In this document: in pieces, positions 52,311 to 61,670 of the stretch | Position numbering within the stretch: the stretch's first letter is position 1 | Layout of the letters: each line of letters starts with the position of its first letter | Assembly (NCBI RefSeq): GCF_001545075.1 | Contig: NZ_FCOB02000025.1 | Location: 59,664-123,663 of the forward strand | Direction: 5' to 3' | Length of the DNA: 64,000 bases | DNA from: Caballeronia ptereochthonis | GTDB taxonomy: Bacteria; Pseudomonadota; Gammaproteobacteria; Burkholderiales; Burkholderiaceae | Program-made: the position numbers and the translations under genes | Notes under the pieces: model-generated | Databases searched by the model: none | The model's input: the letters and a program-made list of their open reading frames with translations, nothing else | What the model was told of the DNA's origin: nothing

Positions 52311-52343
52311 GGCGTGTCTCCGTATAGTTATGTGAGTTTCACT

Positions 52344-53381
52344 TCACTCTTCCAGTACGATCTGCACCTTCACGTCGGTCGGCACGCCGCTCGCCGCTTC
52401 CTCGAACGCCTTGATGCCTTCCGCGAACGGGAACGTGCGCGAGATGAACGGCTTCACGTCGAGCCTGCCCGATGCAATCAGCTGAATCGCGCGCGGGAAG
52501 ATATTGGCGTAGCGGAACACCGACTCGATGCGCGCTTCCTTGATCTGCACGGCCACCACGTCGAGCGGAATCGCGTGCTGCGGCATGCCGACCAGCACGA
52601 GACAGCCACCCGGGCACAGCAGATCGACGATGCCTTCGAACGCCTTCTCGTTGCCGCTCGCCTCGAACACGATGTTCGCGCCCCAGCCGTCCGTCAGGTC
52701 GTTGACCACATCCAGCGCGCGTTTCTCGCGGATATTCACCGCGGTCACGCCCTGCACGCCGCCGATAAGATCGAGCTTCTCCTGAACGAGATCGCAGACG
52801 ATCGCGCGACTGCATCCGCCCGCAAGCGCGGCGAGCGCGCACATCATGCCGATCGTGCCCGCGCCCAGCACCACGGCGACATCGCCAGGCTTGATCGCGG
52901 CCTTTTTCGCGGCCTGCAGGCCGATCGACAGCGGCTCGACGATTGCGCCTTCCGCAAAGCTCACGTTGTCCGGCAGCTTGTACGTGAATGCGGCCGGATG
53001 CACGACAAAGGGTGCGAGGCACCCGTGCACCGGCGGCGTCGCCCAGAAACGCACCTTCGGATCGAGGTTGTACATGCCTTCGCGCGATGCGCGCGATTCC
53101 ATGTCCGGCACGCCCGGCTCCATGCACACGCGGTCGCCCACCTTGAGATGCTTCACCTCCTCGCCTGCTTCGACGACCGTGCCGGATGCCTCATGCCCCA
53201 GCACCATGGGCTCGTTCACGACGAACGGCCCGATGCGGCCGTGCTGATAGTAGTGAATGTCGCTGCCGCAAATGCCCACGGTATGAATGCGGATGCGCAC
53301 GTCGCGCGGACCCACGACCTGCGGCAGGCTGAACGGGCGCAAGCTGATGCGCCTCGCCTCTTCGAGAACCAGTGCTTCCAT
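52344..53381 (-). CDS. Sorbitol/xylitol dehydrogenase-like enzyme
   Basis: A 345-residue medium-chain dehydrogenase of the sorbitol dehydrogenase group. The catalytic zinc region is intact (VGICGSDIHYYQHGRIG and LGHEASGTVVEAG). The structural zinc cysteines are replaced (PGVPDMESRASREGMYNLD), as in animal sorbitol dehydrogenase. The Rossmann motif is VVLGAGTIGMMCALA. It should oxidise xylitol, sorbitol or a related polyol to a ketose with NAD+. Confidence 0.82.
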   Translation of the reverse strand: MEALVLEEARRISLRPFSLPQVVGPRDVRIRIHTVGICGSDIHYYQHGRIGPFVVNEPMVLGHEASGTVVEAGEEVKHLKVGDRVCMEPGVPDMESRASREGMYNLDPKVRFWATPPVHGCLAPFVVHPAAFTYKLPDNVSFAEGAIVEPLSIGLQAAKKAAIKPGDVAVVLGAGTIGMMCALAALAGGCSRAIVCDLVQEKLDLIGGVQGVTAVNIREKRALDVVNDLTDGWGANIVFEASGNEKAFEGIVDLLCPGGCLVLVGMPQHAIPLDVVAVQIKEARIESVFRYANIFPRAIQLIASGRLDVKPFISRTFPFAEGIKAFEEAASGVPTDVKVQIVLEE

Positions 53382-53426
53382 CGTCGTTCCTTTGTACAGG
53401 GATATATGCGGCTCGTCGAAGTCGGC

Positions 53427-54173
53427 TCAGCAAGCCTGGAAACCGCCATCGACCAGAAGGCTCACGCCGTTCACCATGCTCGAGTCGTCGCTCAGCAGAT
53501 AGGCGATCGTGCGCGCCACTTCCACCGGCTGCACGAAGCGGTTCAAGGGAATGCGCGCGAGCATCGGACCGGCCTTGGCAGGGTCGCTCCAGGCTTTCTC
53601 GCCCATCGGCGTCATCGTGACAGTCGGGTTCACCGCATTCACGCGGATGCCATGCGGCCCGAGTTCGTTGGCCATCACGCGCGTCATCGCATCGAGTCCG
53701 CCTTTCGATGCGCAATACGCCGCGTGCAGCGCGAAGCCCACATTCGCGGACAAACTCGACACGTTGACGATCGACCCGCCCACGCCGCGTTCGATCATGC
53801 TCTTCGCACACTCTTGCGCGACGATCATCGCGGCGCGCAGGTTCACGTTCATCGTCAGGTCGAAGGATTCGACCGTCGTCTCGAGAAACGGCTGCAATTC
53901 GGCGAGACCCGCGTTGTTCACGAGCAGGTCGACCGGCCGCGCTGCGCGCGCCGCCTCGCGCGCGGCGTTCGCATCGGCGAGCTCGACGGCGATGGTTTCG
54001 CAGCCCGTCTCCTTCTTCAAGGCGTCGAGATCGGCGGCGCTGCGGCTCAGTGCGATGACGCGCGCGCCGCGCTCGATCAGCAGATGCACGGTCGCATGGC
54101 CGATGCCCTTGCCCGCGCCCGTGACGAGCACGGTCTTGCCCGCGAACTCGCGGTTTCTGTCGATGGTCGTCAT
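53427..54173 (-). CDS. Short-chain dehydrogenase, L-xylulose reductase (DCXR)-like
   Basis: A 248-residue SDR. The cofactor motif is VLVTGAGKGIGHATV, followed by LVNNAG, the catalytic Ser in VNVSSLSAN and the YCASK catalytic pair. The C-terminal part (WSDPAKAGPMLARIPLNRF and LLVDGGFQAC) closely matches L-xylulose/dicarbonyl reductases. The start at 54173 (MTTIDRN) is chosen over an upstream reading that overlaps the SorC gene. It interconverts xylitol and L-xylulose or a similar pair. Confidence 0.84.
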   Translation of the reverse strand: MTTIDRNREFAGKTVLVTGAGKGIGHATVHLLIERGARVIALSRSAADLDALKKETGCETIAVELADANAAREAARAARPVDLLVNNAGLAELQPFLETTVESFDLTMNVNLRAAMIVAQECAKSMIERGVGGSIVNVSSLSANVGFALHAAYCASKGGLDAMTRVMANELGPHGIRVNAVNPTVTMTPMGEKAWSDPAKAGPMLARIPLNRFVQPVEVARTIAYLLSDDSSMVNGVSLLVDGGFQAC

Positions 54174-54183
54174 GGTGTCGTCT

Positions 54184-55164
54184 TCAAGGCTCGTCGCAGA
54201 GACGCCGCGCGGTGTCCTCATCGGTCACGAGCACCGACGGATAGCGCCCGCGCAACGCCGCGCGCGTCACGTGGAACTTCTTCTTGCCGCCGCTCACGAG
54301 AATCACGCGCTTGATCTTGCGCAGGTCTTCGAGCGTGATGGCGACGGTGCGCCGGTTCAGCGGATGATCGATCAGCTCGCCGTATTCATCCATGAAATGG
54401 CCGAGCATGTCGCCGACCGCGCCCGCCTTCTCCAGCGTGCGCAGTTGCTCGGGATTGTCGATGCCGTATGTCACGACGAGCGATTCCGTCAGATCGCCGC
54501 ATGTGAGCAGCGCGAGATCCGAATTGCGCGCGAGCTCGTAGGTCTCGCGCACGGTCTCTTCCTGCAGGATCACGTCGCGCGCCTTCTGGCTGCTGACGTA
54601 GATCGGTGCGGCGAAGAGATAACCATCCGCGCGGCAGATGTTGGCGAAGTCCGACACGATGTCGAACGTGTTGATGCTCGGGCAATGCGACAAGCCACCC
54701 TGCAGCGACACCGCCGACACGGGCCCGTAGTGCCGTTGCGGCATCGCGCGAAGGACGGCGCGGATCGTGCGGCCCCAGCCGAGGCCGATGGTTTGCCCCG
54801 CGACGATCTGCTTCGCGAAGTAGGCGGCCGCGCCGATGCCGAGCGCCGCGTTGTTCGCTTCGTTATTCGCTCCCGTCGGCACGACGATCGCGCACTCCAG
54901 GCCGAAGCGTTTGGCGAGCGCTTCCTCCAGCGCGACGCACGGCGCGATCTTGCTGTTGATGGTGATCTGCACGAGCCCGGACTCGCGGCTCGCGGCAAGC
55001 AGCCGGTTCACGCGCACGCGGTTGCTGCCGATGCGCTGCGCGATCTCCTGCTGCGTCAGGTTGCCGACGTAGTAGTGCCACGCGACGCGCGCCTGCAGTT
55101 CCTCTTCCGAGTCGATGGCATCGTCCGCTTCTGCGAGGGCGATGGGCGGTGCGCTCTTGCTCAT
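54184..55164 (-). CDS. SorC/DeoR-type sugar-binding transcriptional regulator
   Basis: A 326-residue regulator. The helix-turn-helix is in VAWHYYVGNLTQQEIAQRIG followed by VRVNRLLAASRESGLV. The large C-terminal effector domain is of the sugar-phosphate isomerase-like type (LGIGAAAYFAKQIVAGQTIG and LVSGGKKKFHVTRAAL). It is encoded within the polyol cluster, 10 bp before the SDR start and 34 bp after the permease gene, and probably senses a phosphorylated or free polyol. A palindrome in the 58.4-58.6 kb promoter region is its likely site. Confidence 0.85.
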   Translation of the reverse strand: MSKSAPPIALAEADDAIDSEEELQARVAWHYYVGNLTQQEIAQRIGSNRVRVNRLLAASRESGLVQITINSKIAPCVALEEALAKRFGLECAIVVPTGANNEANNAALGIGAAAYFAKQIVAGQTIGLGWGRTIRAVLRAMPQRHYGPVSAVSLQGGLSHCPSINTFDIVSDFANICRADGYLFAAPIYVSSQKARDVILQEETVRETYELARNSDLALLTCGDLTESLVVTYGIDNPEQLRTLEKAGAVGDMLGHFMDEYGELIDHPLNRRTVAITLEDLRKIKRVILVSGGKKKFHVTRAALRGRYPSVLVTDEDTARRLCDEP

Positions 55165-55198
55165 GTTTTCCCACTGTTCAATGAAAGGCGCCGAGATT

Positions 55199-56080
55199 CT
55201 ATTTCACCGCGCCCATCGTCAGGCCTTGCACCAGTCGACCCGAAACCAGCAACGCGAACACCACCATCGGCAGGACGATCAGCGTGCCTGTCGCCATGAT
55301 CTCGCCCCACGGCAATTCATAGCCGCTCATGTAGCTCGTCGCGGCCACCGGCGATGTGATCGCGTCGCTGCGCGTCAGCACGAGCGCATACAGCAGATCG
55401 TTCCACGAGAAGATGAACGCGAAGATCGCGGAGACGACGATGCCCGGCATCGCGAGCGGCAGGTTGATGCGCCAGAACACGCGCCACGGCGACGCGCCAT
55501 CGAGCCGCGCGGCTTCGTCGAGCTCCACCGGAATGTTGCGGAACTGGTCCGTGCAGATCCACACGACGATCGGCAGGGAGAACGTCAGATAGAGCAGGAT
55601 CAGCACGATATGCGTATCGACGAGGTCGAGCTTCGTCGCGATCAGGAAGAACGGCACCGCGAGCACGACCGGGCTCACCATGCGGTTGGAGATGAACCAG
55701 AACCACAGGTCTTCCTTGCCGCGGAATTCGTAGCGCGCGAGCGCATACGCCGCGGGCGTGCCGAGCAGGATCGCGAGCACCGTCGTGGAGCTCGCGATGA
55801 TGAGGGAGTTGAGCAGGCTGCCGGCCACGTCGTGTTCGAAGAGCGCCGCCGAATAGTGATGGAAGGTCGGCGAAAAGAGCCATTTCGGCGGATACGCGAG
55901 CGCGTCGGCCTGGCTTTTCAGGCTCGTCGTGACCATCCAGTAGAACGGAAACACCGATGACAGAAACACGACCACGAGGCCGAGAAAGTGCCATGCCGTC
56001 GCGCGCTTTCGCGCGGCGCGCGCGCGTTTCGCGCGTTGCGAAATGCCGCCGTTCGATGCCTGCAAAGTCGGTGAACTCAC
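55199..56080 (-). CDS. Carbohydrate ABC transporter permease 2 (MalG-like)
   Basis: A 293-residue permease with six hydrophobic segments and the EAA loop DEAARLDGASPWRVFWRINLPLAMPG (first 20 diagnostic) near residue 205. It starts at a GTG overlapping the stop of the first permease gene (GTGA). The N-terminal 20 residues are strongly basic. Confidence 0.88.
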   Translation of the reverse strand: MSSPTLQASNGGISQRAKRARAARKRATAWHFLGLVVVFLSSVFPFYWMVTTSLKSQADALAYPPKWLFSPTFHHYSAALFEHDVAGSLLNSLIIASSTTVLAILLGTPAAYALARYEFRGKEDLWFWFISNRMVSPVVLAVPFFLIATKLDLVDTHIVLILLYLTFSLPIVVWICTDQFRNIPVELDEAARLDGASPWRVFWRINLPLAMPGIVVSAIFAFIFSWNDLLYALVLTRSDAITSPVAATSYMSGYELPWGEIMATGTLIVLPMVVFALLVSGRLVQGLTMGAVK

Positions 56081-57006
56081 GCGGCCTCCCGATACACGAA
56101 GCGGATATAAAGACGCGACAGCACGATCGTCAGAATGAGCAGAATGATCGCCTGCGCGGACGCCATGCCCTGATCGAAGAGACGAAAGCCCACGCGCTGG
56201 ATATAGACGCTGATGAACTCCGTCGCGGTGCCCGGTCCGCCGCGCGTCATCGTGAAGACGGCGTCGAACATCTTGAGCATGTCGGCGGAACGAAGAATGA
56301 GAATGGCCGTCAGGCCCGGCAGCAGATACGGGCGCTGCAGGTGCCAGAGGATCATGCTCCACTTGGGCGTTTCGAGGCGCGCGGCTTCTTCCGCTTCCTT
56401 CGGCACCATCGAGAGCCCCGCGAGCAGGATCAGCGCGCAGAACGGCGTCCATTGCCAGACATCCATGATCATCACGGAGACGAACGCGAGCGTCGGGTCG
56501 GCGAGCCAGTCCTGCGGCGGAATGCCCAGCAGGCCCGTCAGATAGTTCGCCACGCCGAATTGCCGATTGAAGATGAGACGCCCGATGAGACCGACGACCG
56601 CATATGTCGTCGCCATCGGAATGACGAGGCTCACCCGCGCCGCCGCGCGCATCCATGGCAACTCGGTGCGATGAAGCAGCAGGGCGGCGAACAGCCCGAG
56701 CGCGACTTCGATTGGCAGCGTGAGGCACAGGAACAGCGCCGTGCGTCCGAGCGCGCCCCAGAACGAGGGATCCGTCAGCGTCGCGACGTAATTATCGAAG
56801 CCGATGAACGGCGTGCCAGAACCGAGATCCGCGAGCTTGTACTGATGAAACGAGTTGTAGAGCGCGAGCAGCAGCGGATAGATGCCGATGATCGCGAGCG
56901 CGGCGATAGCCGGAATCAGGAACCAGAAGGCGGGCGAACGCGGCAATATGCCGAAGTAGCGCGCGGGCTTGCGCGTTCGTCTCGCGTGCGTTGCAGTCGA
57001 TGCCAT
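56077..57006 (-). CDS. Carbohydrate ABC transporter permease 1 (MalF/UgpA-like)
   Basis: A 309-residue permease with six hydrophobic segments and the loop EEAARLETPKWSMILWHLQR near residue 215. It lies 28 bp after the binding-protein gene. With the second permease it forms the membrane channel of a polyol/sugar importer. Confidence 0.88.
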   Translation of the reverse strand: MASTATHARRTRKPARYFGILPRSPAFWFLIPAIAALAIIGIYPLLLALYNSFHQYKLADLGSGTPFIGFDNYVATLTDPSFWGALGRTALFLCLTLPIEVALGLFAALLLHRTELPWMRAAARVSLVIPMATTYAVVGLIGRLIFNRQFGVANYLTGLLGIPPQDWLADPTLAFVSVMIMDVWQWTPFCALILLAGLSMVPKEAEEAARLETPKWSMILWHLQRPYLLPGLTAILILRSADMLKMFDAVFTMTRGGPGTATEFISVYIQRVGFRLFDQGMASAQAIILLILTIVLSRLYIRFVYREAA

Positions 57007-57034
57007 TCGATCGCCTCCGGTTCCTTGAACGAAG

Positions 57035-58405
57035 TTACTTCAGCAAAGGCTTCTTGCCGTCGTAATAGCCCGCTTTCTTCAGGATGTCCTCGGTCTTCTG
57101 GCCGATGGTCTGCGCGCCCTCCTTCACCGTCACCTGGCCGAGCATCATCTTGCTGCCCCATTCGCCGATGACTTCCGACACCGCCGGCCACTCGGGGAAG
57201 CGCGGACGATAATCAGGCACGCCGCCCTGCCACGATTCGACCATCGGCTTCACGAACGGATACTTGTCCTGCACGGCCTTGTCCTGATACACGGCCGTGC
57301 GCGCCGGCACGCCGCCCGCTTCGAGGTAAGGCTTCGCCATTGCCTCGGACGTGATCCATTGAATGAAGAGCCACGACGCCGCCTGCTTCTTCGCATTCGA
57401 CTTCGCGTTCACCGCGAGCGAGAAGCCGCCGAGCGCGGGCTTGAGTCCCGCCGGACCCTTCGGCTCGGTCGTGATGGCAAGACAGTTGCCGATCTTCGAC
57501 TTGCTCGGATCGGTCAGCGTCGGATAGAAGGCGGACCATTCGGTGATCATCGCGACCTGGCCTTGCGCGAGCGCGTTGACCGCTTCGGCGTGGTCGAAAT
57601 CGACGATGCCCGGCGGCATGTACTTCATCAGCTTCTGCCGGTATTCGAGACCCGCCTGCGATTGCGGCGACATCAGGTTCGACTTGAACTTCGCGTCGAG
57701 CAGCGAGCCGCCGTTCGGCCACAGCACACGCATGAAGCTGTCCGCGGATTGTGTCTCGCCGCGCCGCGATTGCAGCGCGAACGCGAACTTGTCGCCCTTC
57801 GTGAGCTTTGGCGCATACGTGTTGAGGAGCTCGTCCCAGGTCTTGGGCGGCTCGTCGAAACCCGCGTCCTTCAGCATGCACTTGTTGTAGAACATCAGGC
57901 CCGAGTAGTTATCGAACGGCAAGCCGTACGTGACCTTGTCCCACGTGCCGAACGAGTCGAGCAGGATCGGGAAGAAGCCCTTGAGATTCAGGTTCGGGTC
58001 GGCGAGCTTGGGGTCGTCGGTGAACTTCTTGATCGGCACGAGCCACTTGTTGCTCGCGAATTCGCCGATCCAAACGACGTCGACGAGCACGATATCCTGA
58101 TCGCCGCCGCCGACGAAGTTGAGCACTTCCTTCTCGCGTGTGTTCTCGTAGGGAATCACTTCCCAGCGCACCTTGATGCCCGTCTCCTTCTCGAACTGCG
58201 GAATCAGTTGCTGCGCGGCCTTGTAGCCGGGACGATCGAGAAAGATGGCCTTGATGGTGGTGCCCGAATAGGGCTGCGCGGCTTCCTTCAGAGTCCAGGC
58301 TTGCGCGTTCGAGGCGGCGAACGCCGCGCCCGCCGCCAATAGCGCGGCTGCCGCGACGTGTTTGATCGGGCCAAGTTGCCTGGCCGGAATGAAGCGCTTC
58401 TTCAT
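57035..58405 (-). CDS. Carbohydrate ABC transporter binding protein
   Basis: A 456-residue secreted binding protein with a Sec signal (about residues 1-36, ending NAQA) and family-1 solute-binding features (LIPQFEKETGIKVRWEVIPY, then YGLPFDNYSGLMFYNKCM and VGGGDQDIVLVDVVWIGEFA). It is the first gene of the minus-strand polyol unit; the ATPase gene is divergent. The ligand is probably a sugar alcohol, judged from the dehydrogenases in the unit. Confidence 0.88.
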   Translation of the reverse strand: MKKRFIPARQLGPIKHVAAAALLAAGAAFAASNAQAWTLKEAAQPYSGTTIKAIFLDRPGYKAAQQLIPQFEKETGIKVRWEVIPYENTREKEVLNFVGGGDQDIVLVDVVWIGEFASNKWLVPIKKFTDDPKLADPNLNLKGFFPILLDSFGTWDKVTYGLPFDNYSGLMFYNKCMLKDAGFDEPPKTWDELLNTYAPKLTKGDKFAFALQSRRGETQSADSFMRVLWPNGGSLLDAKFKSNLMSPQSQAGLEYRQKLMKYMPPGIVDFDHAEAVNALAQGQVAMITEWSAFYPTLTDPSKSKIGNCLAITTEPKGPAGLKPALGGFSLAVNAKSNAKKQAASWLFIQWITSEAMAKPYLEAGGVPARTAVYQDKAVQDKYPFVKPMVESWQGGVPDYRPRFPEWPAVSEVIGEWGSKMMLGQVTVKEGAQTIGQKTEDILKKAGYYDGKKPLLK

Positions 58406-58540
58406 GCCTGTCTCCTTGTTTTTTATCGAGCGTTAGTGGCTTGCGGATTCGTCTGTGCCGTGCTTCCTTCCTGCGTCCAAAGATTCGAAACCACGCTGTC
58501 ACGAAGCCCTCCCGGGCGTCGATCGTCTACGTCGTTTCAC

Positions 58541-58565
58541 TTGTAATTTCGCTTTTACAATTGTA
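58541..58565. promoter_or_regulatory. Candidate SorC operator
   Basis: TTGTAA-N8-TTACAA (58541-58560), overlapped by the palindrome TACAATTGTA (58556-58565), lies between the divergent binding-protein and ATPase genes in an AT-rich patch that includes a TATATTT stretch. The position fits control of both directions by the SorC protein. Confidence 0.6.
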
Positions 58566-58650
58566 TATTTTGGCCCGAACAGGTTGTCAAGAACAAAAAT
58601 CGACGATGCATCCGATGCTGCGCTGCCGCAGCAGCAAACAGGAGACACGT

Positions 58651-59772
58651 ATGAGCGCAGTTCATTTGCAGCAGATCCGCAAGACCTTCGCAGGCGTCGA
58701 AGTGCTCAAGGAAGTCGACATCGAAGTGACCGATCGCGAATTCATGGTCTTCGTCGGCCCTTCCGGATGCGGGAAGTCCACCTTGCTGCGCACCATTGCC
58801 GGCCTCGAGCGAAGCGACTCGGGACAAGTACTGATCGGCGGCGAGGACGTGACCGAACTCGAACCATCGCAACGCGGCGTCGCGATGGTGTTCCAGTCGT
58901 ATGCGCTCTATCCGCACATGTCGGTGTACGAAAACATCGCGTTCGGGCTACGCATGCTCAAGCTGCCCGAGGCGCAGATCAAGGAGCGCGTGCATCGCGC
59001 GGCGGAAATTCTGCAGATCGGTCAGTTGCTCGAACGGCGTCCGCGCGCGCTGTCGGGCGGGCAGCGTCAGCGCGTCGCGATCGGCCGCTCGATCGTGCGC
59101 GAGCCGAGGGTCTTTCTCTTCGACGAGCCGCTCTCCAATCTCGATGCCGCATTGCGCGTGCAGATGCGCCTCGAGCTCATCAAGCTGCACAAGCAGCTCG
59201 ACGCCACGATGATCTACGTCACCCACGACCAGACCGAAGCGATGACGATGGCGGATCGCATCGTCGTGCTGAATCATGGGCGCGTGGAGCAGATCGGTTC
59301 TCCGCTCGAGTTGTATCGCACGCCGCGCAATCGCTTCGTCGCGGGTTTCATCGGTTCGCCGAAGATGAACTTCATGGACGTGCGCGTGACGCGCGTGGAT
59401 CAGGCGGGCGTCACCATCGAGCTGCCCGGCGGCGAGCCGCTCACGCTGCCGTTCGCCGCTTCGTCGGTGAAGACAGGCGAAACGCTCACGCTCGGCATCC
59501 GGCCCGAGCACTTCATCGAAGCATGCGGCGGCGACATCGACAGCGGTCTCAGCGGCGAAGTCATGGTGATCGAGCATCTCGGCGGCGAGACGTTGCTGCA
59601 TCTGCGCTTGCCGAACGAACTCGTGATCCAGGTGAAGGGCTCGGGCGAATCGACCGCCGTCGAGGGACAGCGCCTGAACGCGGGCTTCAGCATTCGCCAC
59701 GTGCATCTGTTCCGCGAGGACGGCAGCGCGCTCGAGCGCATGCGGCCGGTCGCCGAGACGGCCACGGCCTGA
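58651..59772 (+). CDS. Carbohydrate ABC transporter ATPase (UgpC/MalK-like)
   Basis: A 373-residue ATPase. Walker A is GPSGCGKST (36-44), then MVFQSYALYPHM, signature LSGGQRQRVAIG, Walker B VFLFDEPLSNLD and the switch His in YVTHDQTEAM. The last 130 residues form the TOBE regulatory domain (LGIRPEHF). The ATG at 58651 has AGGAGA upstream; the frame is open further upstream without similarity. It energises the permease pair encoded divergently. Confidence 0.9.
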   Translation: MSAVHLQQIRKTFAGVEVLKEVDIEVTDREFMVFVGPSGCGKSTLLRTIAGLERSDSGQVLIGGEDVTELEPSQRGVAMVFQSYALYPHMSVYENIAFGLRMLKLPEAQIKERVHRAAEILQIGQLLERRPRALSGGQRQRVAIGRSIVREPRVFLFDEPLSNLDAALRVQMRLELIKLHKQLDATMIYVTHDQTEAMTMADRIVVLNHGRVEQIGSPLELYRTPRNRFVAGFIGSPKMNFMDVRVTRVDQAGVTIELPGGEPLTLPFAASSVKTGETLTLGIRPEHFIEACGGDIDSGLSGEVMVIEHLGGETLLHLRLPNELVIQVKGSGESTAVEGQRLNAGFSIRHVHLFREDGSALERMRPVAETATA

Positions 59773-60135
59773 AGCCGCCGTAGGACGAGAACAGGCCGTC
59801 GCGACGATCACGTATTTATTCCCGGCAGCGGATGCCCCGCCGATAGCCGGGATTACAAAAGCTGCGCTTTCCGTCTGCACAAAACTGCAAAAAGGCGCTC
59901 TGACGCCGAGCCTGCTATGTGCGCGACCCCACATAAACCGTGACGCACCACGGATTCGTTACGTAAGCCTGATCGGTTGATGACGACCTGCGTCGATATC
60001 GCCACAGGCAGTGGCGCCCGCGCACGTTTTCAGCCATGACACTGACAGAAACGCGCATCGAACGGCCAAATGCGGCGGTTCTGGCACGACTCGTGCGACC
60101 GTTACCACGACCAACTGGGAGGGGACGGCTCAAGC
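59773..60135. other. Intergenic region before the EAL-domain gene
   Basis: About 363 bp. A CCCGGC...GCCGGG stem (59822-59850) without a T run may end the ATPase transcript. I see no other gene or RNA. Confidence 0.4.
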
Positions 60136-61020
60136 ATGAACAGAACGACACACGGCTCGCCTGCCGCGAACGCCGCGCCGAAGTCAGATCATGCATTCAG
60201 GCATCGCATGCTCGGAGGCCTCAAGGCCGGCGAGTTCCGCATCGCCTATCAGGGAATCTACCGAGTCGACAGCGGCGAGCTCGCGCAAATGGAAGCGCTG
60301 ATCCGCTGGCGTCATCCGGAGTACGGCGTGCTGCTGCCAGGCGCATTCAGCGAGGCGTTCAAGGACGCCGAAATCATGCTCGAACTGACATGGTTCGTGA
60401 TGGACGCGGTCGCGTCCGACATCGGCGCGTGGCGCGCCCGTGGTGGCGCGCATTATCCGGTCGCGGTGAACGTGCCGCCATCGATTGCCGCGATGCCCGG
60501 CTTCGCCGAGCGGATGGAAAGTATCTGCCGCGCGCATGGCATCACACCCGATTGCCTCGAACTCGAGTTGTCGGAAAGCGAGGATCTCGCGCGCTTTCCA
60601 GGCATGCAGAACGTAGTGCGCCGCTTCAGGGGCAAGGGCGTAAGCATCGCAATGGACGATTTCGGAACGGGCTATGCATGTCTCGGCGCGCTCGGGCCGA
60701 TCGACTTCGACACCGTGAAGATCGCGAAGGAGTTGCTCTCGGAAGCGCCGCGCTCTCCGAATGCGTGCATGGTGTTCTCGTCGGTGCTTGCGCTGCTGAC
60801 GCGCCTCAAGGTGGCGATCGTCGTCGAAGGCGTGGAGACGCGCGCGCAGGCGCAGTGGCTCGCGCAATGGCCGCATGTGCTCGCACAAGGGTTCTTCCTC
60901 GCGCGGCCCGCATTCGGCATGGACAATGTGCCGGGCGTGCGACTCGCGAAGGCGATCTCGCGACGCGGGACTTCGCGCCGCGATGGACATCGCGGCATGC
61001 GGTTCGCCGACGCGGCATGA
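60136..61020 (+). CDS. EAL-domain protein (cyclic-di-GMP phosphodiesterase-like)
   Basis: A 294-residue stand-alone EAL domain. Catalytic residues present are Glu53 (MEALIRW), Asn112 (VNVPPS), Glu144 (LELELSES), Asp174/Asp175 (DDFGTGY), Lys195, Glu231 (EGVET) and Gln238. The usual KID motif reads KIA, a change next to the conserved Lys that may reduce activity. There is no GGDEF, PAS or membrane segment, so it would act in the cytoplasm. The start at 60136 (MNRTTHG) is preferred to one 22 codons upstream; a G-rich ribosome-like stretch precedes it. Confidence 0.82.
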   Translation: MNRTTHGSPAANAAPKSDHAFRHRMLGGLKAGEFRIAYQGIYRVDSGELAQMEALIRWRHPEYGVLLPGAFSEAFKDAEIMLELTWFVMDAVASDIGAWRARGGAHYPVAVNVPPSIAAMPGFAERMESICRAHGITPDCLELELSESEDLARFPGMQNVVRRFRGKGVSIAMDDFGTGYACLGALGPIDFDTVKIAKELLSEAPRSPNACMVFSSVLALLTRLKVAIVVEGVETRAQAQWLAQWPHVLAQGFFLARPAFGMDNVPGVRLAKAISRRGTSRRDGHRGMRFADAA

Positions 61021-61097
61021 AGGTTCACGGACCGGATCTGTTCATCGCATAGTCCGACCGTCAAGCGCTTCTGGCAGCCCTCGTAAGCCAGAGTTTC

Positions 61098-61129
61098 GCC
61101 GGTGCATTGCGTGCGCCGGCGCTTTTTTT
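61098..61129 (+). terminator. Intrinsic terminator after the EAL gene
   Basis: A 9-bp stem (GCCGGTGCA pairing with TGCGCCGGC, one G-U pair, loop TTGCG) is followed by GC and seven T residues, 77 bp after the EAL stop. Confidence 0.8.
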
Positions 61130-61231
61130 GGGGTGGCGCGCTTATCGAGCGGAGTCCGCGCATCGACGCGAGCCTGTCTTGTCAAGTGGATCGAAGCGCG
61201 GGCGCATCCGCGCTTCAGCATGCACGCCATA

Positions 61232-61528
61232 TCACGGCGCCGATGCCGGCGCGGGCTTGCCGGCCTTCTGCGCGTTGATCTTCGACTGCGCGTTCTGGAT
61301 GTTCTGCGGATAGTTGGTCTGTTCGCCGGCCGGGTTGTAGCCGTTCTGCTCCAGCTGCTTCAGCTCCGCGTTCTTCTTCGCGCGCGCCGCCGTGCGCTCG
61401 GCTTTCCTGACCTGCTTCGGCGTGGATGCCGCCGAATCAGTCTGAGCCTGCGCCGGCGCGACGGGCAATGTGACGAGCGCAGCGACGGACAATGCGATGA
61501 CGGCCAACGGTACGGTACGTTTGTTCAT
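61232..61528 (-). CDS. DUF4148 family exported protein
   Basis: A 98-residue secreted protein typical of Burkholderiaceae. A Sec signal peptide (MNKRTVPLAVIALSVAALVT, cleavage near APAQA at residue 28) is followed by a basic helical repeat-like segment (KAERTAARAKKNAELKQLEQ) and NGYNP...YPQNIQNAQSK. The function is unknown. Confidence 0.83.
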   Translation of the reverse strand: MNKRTVPLAVIALSVAALVTLPVAPAQAQTDSAASTPKQVRKAERTAARAKKNAELKQLEQNGYNPAGEQTNYPQNIQNAQSKINAQKAGKPAPASAP

Positions 61529-61670
61529 GATCGATTTTCTCCGGATGGATGGCGACGGTTGACAACGGCGCTTGCGAGGACCGCGTCAGCAAAAAGCGAT
61601 CCACGCGCAGCACGTTAGCACGGCCTGTCGAATCCGGCAGCGAACGAGTCACCGGCTCATCCGGGGTCGT

